From NCBI GenBank assembly GCA_951812975.1, contig CATOTC010000005.1, forward strand, positions 163,572 to 227,571: DNA of 64,000 nt. The letters run 5' to 3'. The first letter of the stretch is position 1, and each line of letters starts with the position of its first letter. Under the pieces are notes generated by a model. That model searched no databases. It saw nothing but the letters and a program-made list of their open reading frames with translations, and was not told the DNA's origin. This stretch comes from an uncultured Acidimicrobiales bacterium. Its GTDB lineage: Bacteria; Actinomycetota; Acidimicrobiia; Acidimicrobiales; Aldehydirespiratoraceae. This document shows, in pieces, positions 8,673-18,100 of this stretch. A program made the position numbers and the translations under genes.

Positions 8673-9431
8673 TCAATTTCGAGCGAATCTGGCACGAATA
8701 CGACGGAAGCCCTTGAACCGGTGCGAGAAGCGCTGCCACCGATGCTGAAGGATCGTCTTCGCGTCGGTCCCGTTGACTAACCGGCCGACACTCATACAGC
8801 GGCTCGTTGCGCCAGTCCAAAACCATGGGGGAGCTGTATTGATAAGTTGCGTTGGCAACCACTCCTCTTTCGCGCTAGCAATCCGCTGAGCGATCGCGGA
8901 CTCGCGATTGGTCTGATACTGCTTTTCCTCAAAGTTCCTCCGCCAGATAGGCCAGACGAATGAAATCATTATCTTCAGAGTAAGTGGCACGAAGAGCACT
9001 GAAACGAGGGTAATTGTAAGAGCCAGACCCAGCGCAAGCGAAATGAGCAAGAGAAGCGGACCCAGTCCCCGCAAAAGGAGGTAGCAGATCCCGAGTCTCG
9101 CACAGATGTGGACGAACGCCACCCATGGGTTGACGTTGCGTCTCAGCAACAGTCGTCGAAAGACACCGATGTGGGGAGTCGGAGATTCTGATCGCTGGTC
9201 GACGAACGTGGGCGTGAGAACGAGATGCACAGCATCGTCAGGGACGTTTGTCAGTGCCAGTTCGCCGTCTTGGAATCTGCTTCTGGGTGCTGCGGCAACC
9301 ACATCGTATTGCAGCCACTGAGGCACGCGACCGTCGACGCGCGTGGGCGCGTACATGCCGCGCGTGCGGACAGTTACACAGTGTGCGTGCCGCGACACAT
9401 CAGCGCCCCCAAACTCGCGGATTGCGATCAT
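8673..9431 (-). CDS. Hypothetical membrane protein in defence island
   Basis: A 252-residue protein that I do not recognise. About residues 105-165 form a long hydrophobic stretch (ICYLLLRGLGPLLLLI, LALTITLVSVLFVPLTL, IMISFVWPIW), probably two or three membrane helices. Charged termini on both sides include a basic C-terminus (HRFKGFRRIRARF). A GGGTGG Shine-Dalgarno precedes ATG 9431. It lies 26 bases after the gene at 9458-9823 on the same strand, so the two may be co-transcribed. It is convergent with hsdS, 25 bases away. Codon use is less GC-biased than in the housekeeping genes nearby, consistent with transfer. No function is claimed. Confidence 0.5.
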   Translation of the reverse strand: MIAIREFGGADVSRHAHCVTVRTRGMYAPTRVDGRVPQWLQYDVVAAAPRSRFQDGELALTNVPDDAVHLVLTPTFVDQRSESPTPHIGVFRRLLLRRNVNPWVAFVHICARLGICYLLLRGLGPLLLLISLALGLALTITLVSVLFVPLTLKIMISFVWPIWRRNFEEKQYQTNRESAIAQRIASAKEEWLPTQLINTAPPWFWTGATSRCMSVGRLVNGTDAKTILQHRWQRFSHRFKGFRRIRARFARN

Positions 9432-9457
9432 ACGATAACCACCCGAGTTTCCACGTT

Positions 9458-9823
9458 TCAGTGATCTAACGAACGCGTTGGGCCGTTCGCCGCATTCAAG
9501 AACGACCCGGAGTTTGTCCCCGCACGAATCTCGGAGTAGGGAATCTCACGGTCGTCTCGTATCGCGACGGCTGTGTCTACCCCGAACACGTGCTTGCGTG
9601 TATTCGGTACTACGAACAAGAATCCGAGCACCGCTACCAATGTCCCAACGGCCCTGTACTTCGAGCCCGCGAACTGCACCGGAAGGCACCCATGACGACC
9701 GATGAGGTCCGCGTTGATTTGTGCAATCGGCACAATCCGGCCAGCTGCTCTCACCTCCCTACAACCCCTTATCAACAATTCAACGGCCGCAACGGCCGCC
9801 GCAATCTGCAAGAACTGTTCCAC
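9458..9823 (-). CDS. Small hypothetical membrane protein
   Basis: 121 residues, unrecognised. Two hydrophobic segments are visible: the N-terminal FLQIAAAVAAVELLI and a central YRAVGTLVAVLGFLFVV. It lies directly upstream of, and on the same strand as, the membrane protein gene at 8673-9431, suggesting a two-gene unit inside the hsdS-ietA interval. Both genes could be cargo of the defence island. Confidence that it is a real gene is moderate because the ORF is short and no family is recognised. Confidence 0.35.
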   Translation of the reverse strand: MEQFLQIAAAVAAVELLIRGCREVRAAGRIVPIAQINADLIGRHGCLPVQFAGSKYRAVGTLVAVLGFLFVVPNTRKHVFGVDTAVAIRDDREIPYSEIRAGTNSGSFLNAANGPTRSLDH

Positions 9824-10087
9824 TGTTTACCCTTCCGATTCCCTAAGCGTCCGCTTTGAACGCGTCCAGACACCGAGCATGACGGAGGGGTGTGACAACG
9901 ACGGGCGAGTTCATCACGCGCCCGCTGTCTTTCCTCCGATCTCGGACGCCCCCAGGCTTCAGCCTGTTCTGCTCGGGTGAGCCTGTAGTTGGCGGGAACA
10001 TCGGCCCGCTCTGGGGCCACGCTGATCCGCGAAATTCGTGGCAAAGTCAACCCGGATTCGTCGAGCAGTGGTCTGCCCGGATCTTGG
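9824..10087. other. Intergenic stretch without a supported gene
   Basis: 264 bases between the small membrane protein gene and the TIGR02391-like pseudogene. A reverse-strand open frame crosses it (9772-10050, opening MTLPRISRISVAPERAD) and includes ANYRLTRAEQAEAWGR, but its 3' part overlaps the preceding gene and no family is recognised. It may be debris of a degraded gene. Confidence 0.3.
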
Positions 10088-10752
10088 CTACCAGAGGTTA
10101 CGCAGCGGCAGTCCCATAGGCCACCTCATATAAACCGCACAGCCGATAGCGTGGCCGCTCGGTAGCCAAACGAAGGGCACACATTGCTTGGCCAATGGTG
10201 GATCGCGAATCAGACGGATGAAACCGACGTTTACGAGCCTCCTGGGTCGTCTGAACGCCTGCCCGGTATCCTTATTCAGTAGTTCGGAGGTGCAGTAGCG
10301 CAACACGTCTGGATGCGTCTCTCGACGAAGCAATTCGGCGCGGATGGTGTTCGCGCGCTCCGCAGCCTCGTCAAGAGTCGACGCCTTACCGCCACGGGAC
10401 CGCACAACTTTGCCTTCGTCGTTAATGCGATATCCAGCAAACACCAACACCTCGTTGAGGTCGGCCTGCCGTCGAGAGAAACCAGCGGGATCGTCGCGGT
10501 AGTACACCGGTGACATGGCCTGGATCATGAACGCCACCACGCAGTTGCCGACCCGATCCTTGTTTTGCCGTTCAGATAATGCGTTGAACAGTCTGTGACG
10601 CTCGCAATTCCAGGATTGACGTCGAGGACGCGAACCTGGGCCAAATTGTGGGTGATCTCGCTCTCCGTGAGTCCGTCGTCGGTCGCTCCCAACACATCGG
10701 CTATACCGCGCAGAACATCGGCAGTGAACAGCGGGATCGGCTTTCCGGCCAT
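10088..10752 (-). pseudogene. Broken TIGR02391 (Ymh-like) family gene
   Basis: Two reverse-strand frames together resemble TIGR02391-type proteins of actinobacteria. Frame one starts at ATG 10752 (MAGKPIPLFTADVLRGIADVL) and carries homology to about LDVNPG near 10600. Homology then continues in another frame (ERHRLFNALSERQNKDRVGN ... VLVFAGYRINDEGKVVR ... AERANTIRAELLRRETHPDVL). This points to a single-base frameshift around 10590-10605. The expected C-terminal domain is replaced after ELLNKD by unrelated sequence up to the stop at 10088, so a second lesion or deletion is likely. Intact relatives often occur near restriction-modification or other defence genes. Family recall is from motif wording only. 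Confidence 0.5.
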
Positions 10753-10899
10753 CCTGCGATCGTGCCCTCAGGCTCCTGCTCAACGACCTGCATGGGTCGA
10801 GGGTGCGGGATTAAGGCGGCGGCGCGCCGTTGGGTCTGCTCGACCATGTAGCAAACCCTCCGCGTGGTCGGTGACATAGTGCGCGAGTATGTTCATGGC

Positions 10900-11892
10900 G
10901 TGGCACGCAGTGACTTGGTCAAAGCGCTTATCCGCAGTCATCAGCGGGGCGACGATTCGGCGTTTCAGCGCGCTGCGAAAGAACTGATCGATGACGAGCG
11001 GCGCAAACGGCACGATCTCGTCGCCGAGCAGCTCGAAGCGATCCTCAAAGAACCCGGCCACCGGCGGAGACCACCACAGGTTTCTTCACTACGACCCCTG
11101 CCCAAGACTCGCGACGACCTCCCACTGATCTCGCTGGAGGAACCACGACTGTCGTTCCAAGATCTGGTTCTACCCGACCCAGTGGTCAGCGTGTTCGAGT
11201 CTCTGGTCGAAGAGTTCCGTCAACGATCAGCAATGCGGGCACACGGAGTCTCGCCACGGTCGAGCGTACTCTTGGTAGGCCCCCCAGGAAGCGGTAAGTC
11301 AGCCAGCGCCGAGGCCACCGCGGCGCAACTCGGGCTACCCATCGCTCGTGTTCGGTTGGCCACAATCGTCTCGTCATACTTGGGTGAAACAGCACGGCAC
11401 CTTGAACAGATCTTCAGTTTTCTCGATGTGGGATCCTGGGTCTTGATTTTCGATGAGTTCGACATGCTCGGGCGGGAACGAGGCGATCGGGCCGATCATG
11501 GCGAGTTGCGTCGGGTAGTCGCCGCGATGCTGCAGGTCGTGGATGATCACCGAAGCGACTCGCTCTTCATAGCCACCTCAAATCACCCCACGCTGCTGGA
11601 CTCCGCAGTCTGGCGAAGATTCGACGAGATAGTCGAGTTCGAGTCTCCCGACCAGACCGCCCGATCTGAGATCTTATCGTTGAAGCTGAGATCGGTGCGG
11701 TGTGACTTCGATCTGACTGGAGCCGCACAGAAAATGGAAGAATTCAGCGCGGCTGAAGTGGAGGCGGTGGCCCTCGATGCCATCCGAGTAATGGTGCGCC
11801 GCCTCGACAAGTGCGTGACCTCTGACCACATCGCCCACGCGATCAACCGCGGGGAGGCGAGACGTCAGATAATCCACCACTCCCAGGGCTAG
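10900..11892 (+). CDS. ietA: AAA+ ATPase of an ietAS-like defence/plasmid-stability pair (IetA)
   Basis: A 330-residue AAA+ ATPase paired with the subtilisin-like protease gene downstream, the arrangement of ietA-ietS, first described as a plasmid stability/incompatibility system and later reported as anti-phage. The N-terminal helical region (SDLVKALIRSHQRGDD, AAKELIDDERRKRH) precedes the AAA core: Walker A GPPGSGKSASAE (about 127), Walker B WVLIFDEFDMLGRERGD (about 183), sensor-1 FIATSNHP (about 226) and the arginine-finger region SAVWRRFDEIVEF. GTG 10900 (MARSDLVKAL) fits relatives; GTG 10864 is also in frame. The protease gene begins 158 bases downstream. The pair presumably acts as toxin protease plus controlling ATPase; the roles here are inferred. 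Confidence 0.75.
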   Translation: MARSDLVKALIRSHQRGDDSAFQRAAKELIDDERRKRHDLVAEQLEAILKEPGHRRRPPQVSSLRPLPKTRDDLPLISLEEPRLSFQDLVLPDPVVSVFESLVEEFRQRSAMRAHGVSPRSSVLLVGPPGSGKSASAEATAAQLGLPIARVRLATIVSSYLGETARHLEQIFSFLDVGSWVLIFDEFDMLGRERGDRADHGELRRVVAAMLQVVDDHRSDSLFIATSNHPTLLDSAVWRRFDEIVEFESPDQTARSEILSLKLRSVRCDFDLTGAAQKMEEFSAAEVEAVALDAIRVMVRRLDKCVTSDHIAHAINRGEARRQIIHHSQG

Positions 11893-12050
11893 GGCCCGAG
11901 GCGGCACGAGGTCTCCCCCTGCTTCGACTTCAGCGCGCTCTCAATCCCGGGCCAAGGAGACCTCCGTCGGGGTTCCCCGGGGGAGGTCGGCGCCACGATG
12001 ATCTTCCAGGGCACGGACGCCAAATCAGAGAGACAATCTCCGATATCTCC

Positions 12051-14282
12051 ATGCGTCACTCTCAGCGATCCCCAGTGCTTGGGATCGATCCGCATCTCAT
12101 CATGGTGTTCGAACTCGGCGCCTCCGTGAGCACAGACGAATTCCGCAGATCGGATCTTCGGATCGTCGACTCATCCGACGATCGCCTGATGATCGCATTT
12201 GCCGATGATCGGGAACTCACAGCGTTCAGCAGTCGTCTGGACGCTCTTATAGGAGGTGTCCCAGAAGGAAAGAAATCGGAGCCGTACGCACAGTTCTTCG
12301 ACGCGATCGAGAACATCAGACCGCTTGAAGCAAGAGACAGGGTGACCCCTGATCTGGCGGCGGCAATCAACGATGCGGCTGAAACCGAACTCCGCATAGA
12401 CATCGAGTGCTGGCATCCGGGCGATCCCGAGCAGGCCCGAGACTGGATAGACGAGGTAAGACAAGGAATCGCCTCGGCCGGAGGCCGGGTGGCCGACACA
12501 CTGATCAACGACAGTGTGCGCCTGTTGTTGCTCCGTGCTTACGTTCCCAGAGACAGCGTCATAGATATCGCCGAACTGGATGTAATTGCTCGCATGGACG
12601 TACTGCCCCAACCGGTCCTCCCGATGCCAACGCTGTACAGCCTGTCCGCCGATGAGCTTGGGGAAGTAATGGCACCTGACGACCGTTCTGCGATCGTTGG
12701 CCTCATTGACTCGGGTGTGGCTTCGGGACATCCGCTGATCGGAACCGCTGTCCTGGCATCAGACGCAATCGGGACAGGTATCGAAGAAGACCAGGACCAA
12801 CACGGTCACGGGACGATGGTTGCCTCGCTCCTGCTCTACGGCGACCTGCAAGAGGCCATCGCGAGCGGTCGTCCACTTCAGCCAAGCTGTCGCCTCGTCT
12901 CCGCTCGCGTCCTCGATAGCCGCAATCAATTCCCCGTAGACGAGCTTTGGGAAAAGGACCTTCAAGAAGCAATGACATGGTGCGCGGACCACGGTGCCAA
13001 GATCATCAACCTCTCCTTGGGAGACGACCGTTCACCATATTCACCGCCGCGACAGCTGAGCGCTGCTGCAATTGTGGATGATCTGGCTCGCCGACTCGGG
13101 GTTGTTGCCGTCGTTGCCACCGGCAACTCTCGCCCAGCCGACTATCTGACCGAAATCAACTCATCGTCCGCGAGGGACTACCCAACGGCGCTGATCCAGG
13201 ACGATGCAACTGGGATCCTTGATCCGGGCACATCCATATTGGGTCTCACGGTGGGCGGTCTAACGACCGCCGTGGCATCAGGCGCCTACAGCGGCCAAGA
13301 AACGCTACAACGCCAGCCGATGGGGGACCCCGATTGGCCCTCGCCGATTACCCGAAAGGGTCCCGGCCCGGGTCAAGCCATCAAGCCGGAACTCAGTGAG
13401 CTAGCTGGGACTCTCGGAATCGAGCGGGGAACTCTTGTCTCCAGAGACGCGGAACTGGGAGTCATTGGCGCCAAAGCGGGTGTCGGCGGCCTTCTGGGCT
13501 GGGACGTGGGGACAAGCTATGCGGCGCCACTGATCAGCCGAGTTGCGGCGGCGGTCGCAGCGCGGTTCCCGGATTTTTCTGGTGAGTTGATCCGATCGCT
13601 GGTTCTCATATCGGCAGAACGAATACCGTTCACTGACCATCTCGAAGGCGGAGACGCTGCACGGCAACAGGCGGAAAGGGCGTTGCTCGGGTACGGACGC
13701 CCGTCGATAACCCGGGCCTGCGAGTCCACAAGCCACCGAGCGGTTCTCGTTGCCGAAGCGAACGTTCCGATCAACGGGGTGCACATATATGAGATCCCGG
13801 TCCCCTCCAGCTTCTCTAGCTCCGGTGGTAAACGGGGATTGGATATCGCTCTCGCCTATTCGCCACCGACGCGGATTCGGCGCCTCGACTACATGGCGAG
13901 CGGGATGGAGTTTCACGTCGTCAAGGGTCTCCCCTTGGATGAGGTGGAGAATATCTTTGCCGACAGCGAGGAAGACGCGATCGCCACGCTGTCTCAACTC
14001 GGATCCAATCGAGTGGAACTTGATCCAAAAGTCACGGCTCGTTCCCGGGGAGCCAACCAACTCGGTCGCAAGGTGTTCCACAGACGTCTCGATCACAGCG
14101 ACAGCCCTATGTTCTTGGTCGTCCGGAATATCAACCGATGGGACGACGACGGTTTCGAGCAGTCGTACGCGTTGGCCGTGGCCCTCTGGCGCGACGTGGA
14201 TCAGCCAGAGTTACACGCCGAACTAAGGCAGAAGCTCGAAGTCGTGGTCGAAATCCCGGCAGAAATCGAAATCGAAGCCTGA
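12051..14282 (+). CDS. ietS: Subtilisin-like (S8) serine protease of the ietAS-like pair (IetS)
   Basis: 743 residues. An N-terminal alpha/beta region (about 1-200) precedes an S8 peptidase domain with an intact triad: Asp220 in VGLIDSGVASGHP, His253 in QHGHGTMVAS and Ser489 in GWDVGTSYAAPL; the oxyanion Asn is in VATGNSRP. No signal peptide, so it should act in the cytoplasm. A C-terminal beta-rich domain (about 570-743) follows. It lies 158 bases downstream of ietA on the same strand. ATG 12051 is the only standard start near homology, but the frame is open back into ietA without a start, and relatives usually have a longer N-terminus, so the 5' end may be altered. An intact triad argues for function. 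Confidence 0.75.
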   Translation: MRHSQRSPVLGIDPHLIMVFELGASVSTDEFRRSDLRIVDSSDDRLMIAFADDRELTAFSSRLDALIGGVPEGKKSEPYAQFFDAIENIRPLEARDRVTPDLAAAINDAAETELRIDIECWHPGDPEQARDWIDEVRQGIASAGGRVADTLINDSVRLLLLRAYVPRDSVIDIAELDVIARMDVLPQPVLPMPTLYSLSADELGEVMAPDDRSAIVGLIDSGVASGHPLIGTAVLASDAIGTGIEEDQDQHGHGTMVASLLLYGDLQEAIASGRPLQPSCRLVSARVLDSRNQFPVDELWEKDLQEAMTWCADHGAKIINLSLGDDRSPYSPPRQLSAAAIVDDLARRLGVVAVVATGNSRPADYLTEINSSSARDYPTALIQDDATGILDPGTSILGLTVGGLTTAVASGAYSGQETLQRQPMGDPDWPSPITRKGPGPGQAIKPELSELAGTLGIERGTLVSRDAELGVIGAKAGVGGLLGWDVGTSYAAPLISRVAAAVAARFPDFSGELIRSLVLISAERIPFTDHLEGGDAARQQAERALLGYGRPSITRACESTSHRAVLVAEANVPINGVHIYEIPVPSSFSSSGGKRGLDIALAYSPPTRIRRLDYMASGMEFHVVKGLPLDEVENIFADSEEDAIATLSQLGSNRVELDPKVTARSRGANQLGRKVFHRRLDHSDSPMFLVVRNINRWDDDGFEQSYALAVALWRDVDQPELHAELRQKLEVVVEIPAEIEIEA

Positions 14283-14497
14283 ACGAGCTAGGGGTGCAAC
14301 TACGAGTCGCTCAGATCGGCCACTTTGTCGCCGCTCGCGGCCCGTCGATGATCAGTAGCATCCAGGGCGTAGCCGAGGCTGGTGGCACCACCGAATGACA
14401 TGGAAACGGCGGCATGGCACGCGTCGTGTGCTGAACCGGTTCGATGACACCAGACAGTTCGCCGATCGAACCCAGAGTTGATCCGTCAGGCGTTGAT

Positions 14498-14514
14498 ATG
14501 TACGATTCGTACAT
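14498..14514. promoter_or_regulatory. Operator palindrome of the Phd/YefM-RelE operon
   Basis: ATGTACGA-T-TCGTACAT is a perfect 8-bp inverted repeat with one central base, overlapping the antitoxin ATG at 14513. YefM/Phd antitoxins are known to bind TGTACA-type palindromes, and both arms contain TGTAC/GTACA. Negative autoregulation by the antitoxin-toxin complex is the expected role. Confidence 0.6.
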
Positions 14515-14761
14515 GAACGAGGTAGCGGTGAGCGAAGCACGGAGCCGGCTGGCCGAAGTGCTCGAGGAGGCACGCCGGTCGGCCGAGCCGGTCATGGTGA
14601 CTCGGCGCGGCCGTCGGGTCGCGGTGATCCTGGACATCGATTCCTTCGACCGGCTTGTCGATCACGCTGACGATGTCGAAGACCGCCGTGAACTCGCCGC
14701 CGCGAGGATCGACGATGACTACGTTCCTTGGGATGATGTCAAGGCCGCGCTGGGCCTGTAG
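14513..14761 (+). CDS. Type II antitoxin, Phd/YefM family
   Basis: An 82-residue antitoxin that should neutralise the RelE-like toxin encoded next to it. The N-terminal DNA-binding part has the family signature EVAVSEARSRLAEVLEEA, then EPVMVTRRGRRVAVIL and DIDSFDRL; the acidic C-terminus (ARIDDDYVPWDDVKAAL) is the toxin-wrapping tail. ATG 14513 fits the family start; an ATG at 14444 in the same frame would add 23 unrelated residues. The stop TAG shares its G with the toxin GTG start, so translation is coupled. A palindrome overlaps the start and probably serves autoregulation. Confidence 0.9.
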   Translation: MNEVAVSEARSRLAEVLEEARRSAEPVMVTRRGRRVAVILDIDSFDRLVDHADDVEDRRELAAARIDDDYVPWDDVKAALGL

Positions 14762-15027
14762 TGAAGCGGTACCAAGTTGAGATCGCCAGGCGCGCGGTCC
14801 GGTCGATCGCTCGGCTGCCGCGTAACGATCAGATCAGGGTTCGAACTGCGATAGACCTCTTGGCCACCGAGCCGCGGCCACCTCGATGCGTCGCTCTGGT
14901 CGGAGAGCACTCCGTTTACCGGGTGCGCGTCGGAGACTACCGGATCATCTATGAGGTGATCGACAGGCGTCTAGTCGTACTAGTCGTGAGGGTCGCCCAT
15001 CGCCGCGACGCCTACCGCAATCGATGA
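14761..15027 (+). CDS. Type II toxin, RelE/ParE superfamily
   Basis: An 88-residue toxin. The RelE fold is seen in YQVEIARRAVRSIARLP, followed by VGEHSVYRVRVGDYRIIYEV and the C-terminal LVVLVVRVAHRRDAYR, where the basic residues and terminal Tyr match RelE-type mRNA interferases that cut at the ribosome. ParE-type gyrase poisons share the fold, but the C-terminal R-x-x-x-Y arrangement favours RelE. The GTG start overlaps the antitoxin stop by one base. The pair sits between ietS and hsdR and may stabilise the defence island. Confidence 0.9.
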   Translation: MKRYQVEIARRAVRSIARLPRNDQIRVRTAIDLLATEPRPPRCVALVGEHSVYRVRVGDYRIIYEVIDRRLVVLVVRVAHRRDAYRNR

Positions 15028-15197
15028 AGCGATAGCGACGAAGAGTTCCTGGCAGCGATTCGGTTGCGTTGCGACAACCACACCACCAACTAGGTCGAAC
15101 CTCACGGTGCCTCTAGTCACTTCGGGGTCCAATCCATGGTTCAACTCGCTTGCTTCTAGGGTGTGTGGGGCGTTGAGCCCGAGGGGAGGTGATGCTG

Positions 15198-18100
15198 ATG
15201 TCTGTAACTGAAGCGGCGTTTGAAGAAGAAATCGCCTCCTGGCTGGCTGAACACGGCGGTTACCGGCAGGTGAAGATTGGAAACGTTGGGGACGGCCCGA
15301 GGGACTTCGACGCAGAGGCGGGTGTGGACACGGCTGATCTGTTCGTGTTCATCGGGGCTACCCAGGGCGAGCAGTGGGCGCGGCTGGTGGACTCCGCTTA
15401 CGGAGGCGATCCCGACAGAGCGCAGTCCGGGTTCGTGAAGCGACTCGCATCCGAACTCGACAAGCGCGGCACCGTGGATGTGTTGCGCAACGGGATCGTG
15501 GACCGCAACGTCAAGATCAGGCTCGCCTACTTCAAACCGGTGCACGGGCTAACCCCAGAATCTGTCGAGCGGTACCAAGCAAACGTTTTCACGGTGACCC
15601 GGCAGCTACCGTTCGATCCCTCCAGCAGCAAGACGATCGACCTTGCCCTGTTCGTCAACGGCATACCGGTGGCGACCGCCGAACTCAAGAACCCCTACAC
15701 GAACCAAACCGTTGAGAACGCCATCGCCCAGTACCGAGACCGGCCGCACCGCAACCGGACCCTGAGCCGCACCGGCATGGTGCACTTCGCAGTCGATCCG
15801 TCCTCTGTAGCGATGACCACTCACCTCGTCGGCACCCGAACCCGGTTCCTGCCCTTCAACCAGGGGCAAAAACTCGGCGCGGGCAACCCGCCGAACCCCG
15901 ACGGCCACCGAACCTCGTACTTGTGGCAACAGGTATGGAGCCGCGATGCCTGGATGGACATCCTCGGTCGGTTCATCCATGTGGTGAAACCATCGAAAGG
16001 TTCGCGGGCCAGACCAGAAGTGATCTTCCCGCGGTTCCATCAATGGGTCGCCGTGTGCGGACTCGAAGCCGACGCCAGAGAGAACGGAGCGGGTCGCAAC
16101 TACCTGGTCCAACACTCAGCAGGGTCCGGCAAGTCCAACTCGATCGCATGGCTGGCCCATCGGCTCTCATCGTTGCACAGCCAAACCGACACCAATGTGT
16201 TCGACAAGGTGGTGGTCATCACCGACCGGATCGTGCTCGACCGACAACTCCAAGACACCATCAGCCAGTTTGAGCACGTAATCGGGGTCGTGCAGCGCAT
16301 CGACGAGTCATCGGCGCAGCTGGCTGAGGCCCTGGTCGGTGAGCGGGCCCGGATCATCGTCACCACCCTGCAGAAGTTCCCCTACATCCTCGACAAGATC
16401 GAACAGGTACCTGAACGCAACTACGCGGTCATAGTGGACGAAGCCCACTCGTCGCAGACAGGTCAGGCCGCCGCTGAACTGCGTCGTGCACTGGGTTCAG
16501 CCGAGCCGGAGATTGAGGCGAACAGCGAAGACGAACCGACCGACGCCGAAACGCTGCTCGCAGAAGCGGTGACAGCGCGGGGGCCTCAACCCAACCTGTC
16601 CTTCTTCGCCTTCACCGCCACACCCAAAGGCCGCACCCTTGAGATGTTCGGCGAGGTCAGAGACGGTAAACACGAACCCTTCCATCTGTACCCCATGCGC
16701 CAAGCCATCGAGGAAGGCTTCATCATGGACGTGCTGGCCGGCTATCTCACCTACAACCAGTACTTCCACCTCGAAAAATCGATCCTCGACGACCCCGAAT
16801 ACGACACCGGCAAGGCCCGCAGTGCGCTCGCCAGATTCGTAACCCTCCACCCCGACAATCTGGCGCAGAAAGCCGAGATCATCGTCGAGCACTTCCGCAC
16901 CAAGATCGCCCGCCAAGTCGGAGGGAAGGCCAAAGCGATGGTGGTGTGCTCGTCACGGCCCCACGCCGTGCGGATGTGGGAAGCGCTGAAGAGCCATGCC
17001 AACAACCTCGGCTACGACCTCGGCGTGCTCGTGGCGTTCTCAGGCGAGGTCGACGGACTCACCGAGACCAGGGCCAACGGTTTTGGAGAGTCGCAGACCG
17101 CTCAACGCTTCGACACCGACGAATGGCAGATCATGGTCGTCGCCGAGAAGTTCCAGACCGGTTTTGACCAGCCCAAACTCGCCGCCATGTACGTCGACAA
17201 GACCCTCACCGGACTGGCCGCTGTGCAGACCCTCTCAAGGCTCAACCGCATCCACCCCTCCAAGACAGGCACGTTCGTCGTTGATTTCGTAAACGAGGCC
17301 GACGAGATTCAAGAAGCATTCGCCGTATACCACGGAAAGACCGTCGCCCCGCCCACCGATCCCAACCTGCTGTTCGACACCCGTCACGAACTCGACCGCT
17401 TCGACGTGCTCGATAAAGGCGAGATGGAGCGTGCATCCATCCTGCTGTTGAGCGAAGGCACCCACGCCCAGATCGACGCAGCCATGCAACCCGCCGTCGA
17501 CCGCTTCAATGCGCTGACCGAAGAAGACCAAGACACATTTCGCGATGCTCTGAGCCGGTTCGTGCGTGTGTACAGCTTCCTGTCGCTCGTCGTGCCGTTC
17601 CGCAACGCCGAGCTTGAGCGTGACTACCGCTTCTGTCGAGCCTTGGCGGCACTGATCCGTGACCGCACAGGCACCGACCGCATCAACTTGGGTAGCGAAG
17701 TAGAACTAACACACCTGCGGCACGACGTGAACTTCGAGGGCTCCATCGAACTGCCGAGCGGCGAATCCGAGGTGGAGACGATCTACTCCGGTGCAGGTCC
17801 ACTCGCCGATCCCGAAGCCGAACAGCTTTCGGAGATCATCGCCCGCTTCAACGAACGCTTCGGCACCGACTGGACCGAGGAAGACGAGCTCATGTTCCGA
17901 GCCGCCGCGGGAGACCTGGTCTCCGATATTGAGATCCAGAACCAGGCAACCAACAACGATGAGGCCACGTTCCGCGACCATGTGTTCCCCGCGCGGTTCC
18001 AAGACGCACTGCTGTCACGCCTCGACCGCAACGACAAACTGGTTTTCAGCTATCTGGACGACAGCGATCTGCAAGCCGCACTGATCGATGTGTTCGCACC

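Noticed and set aside
9772-10050. 92-residue reverse-strand gene
   Set aside because: Its 3' part overlaps the membrane protein gene at 9458-9823, composition is basic and no family is recognised; kept only as a note in the intergenic entry.
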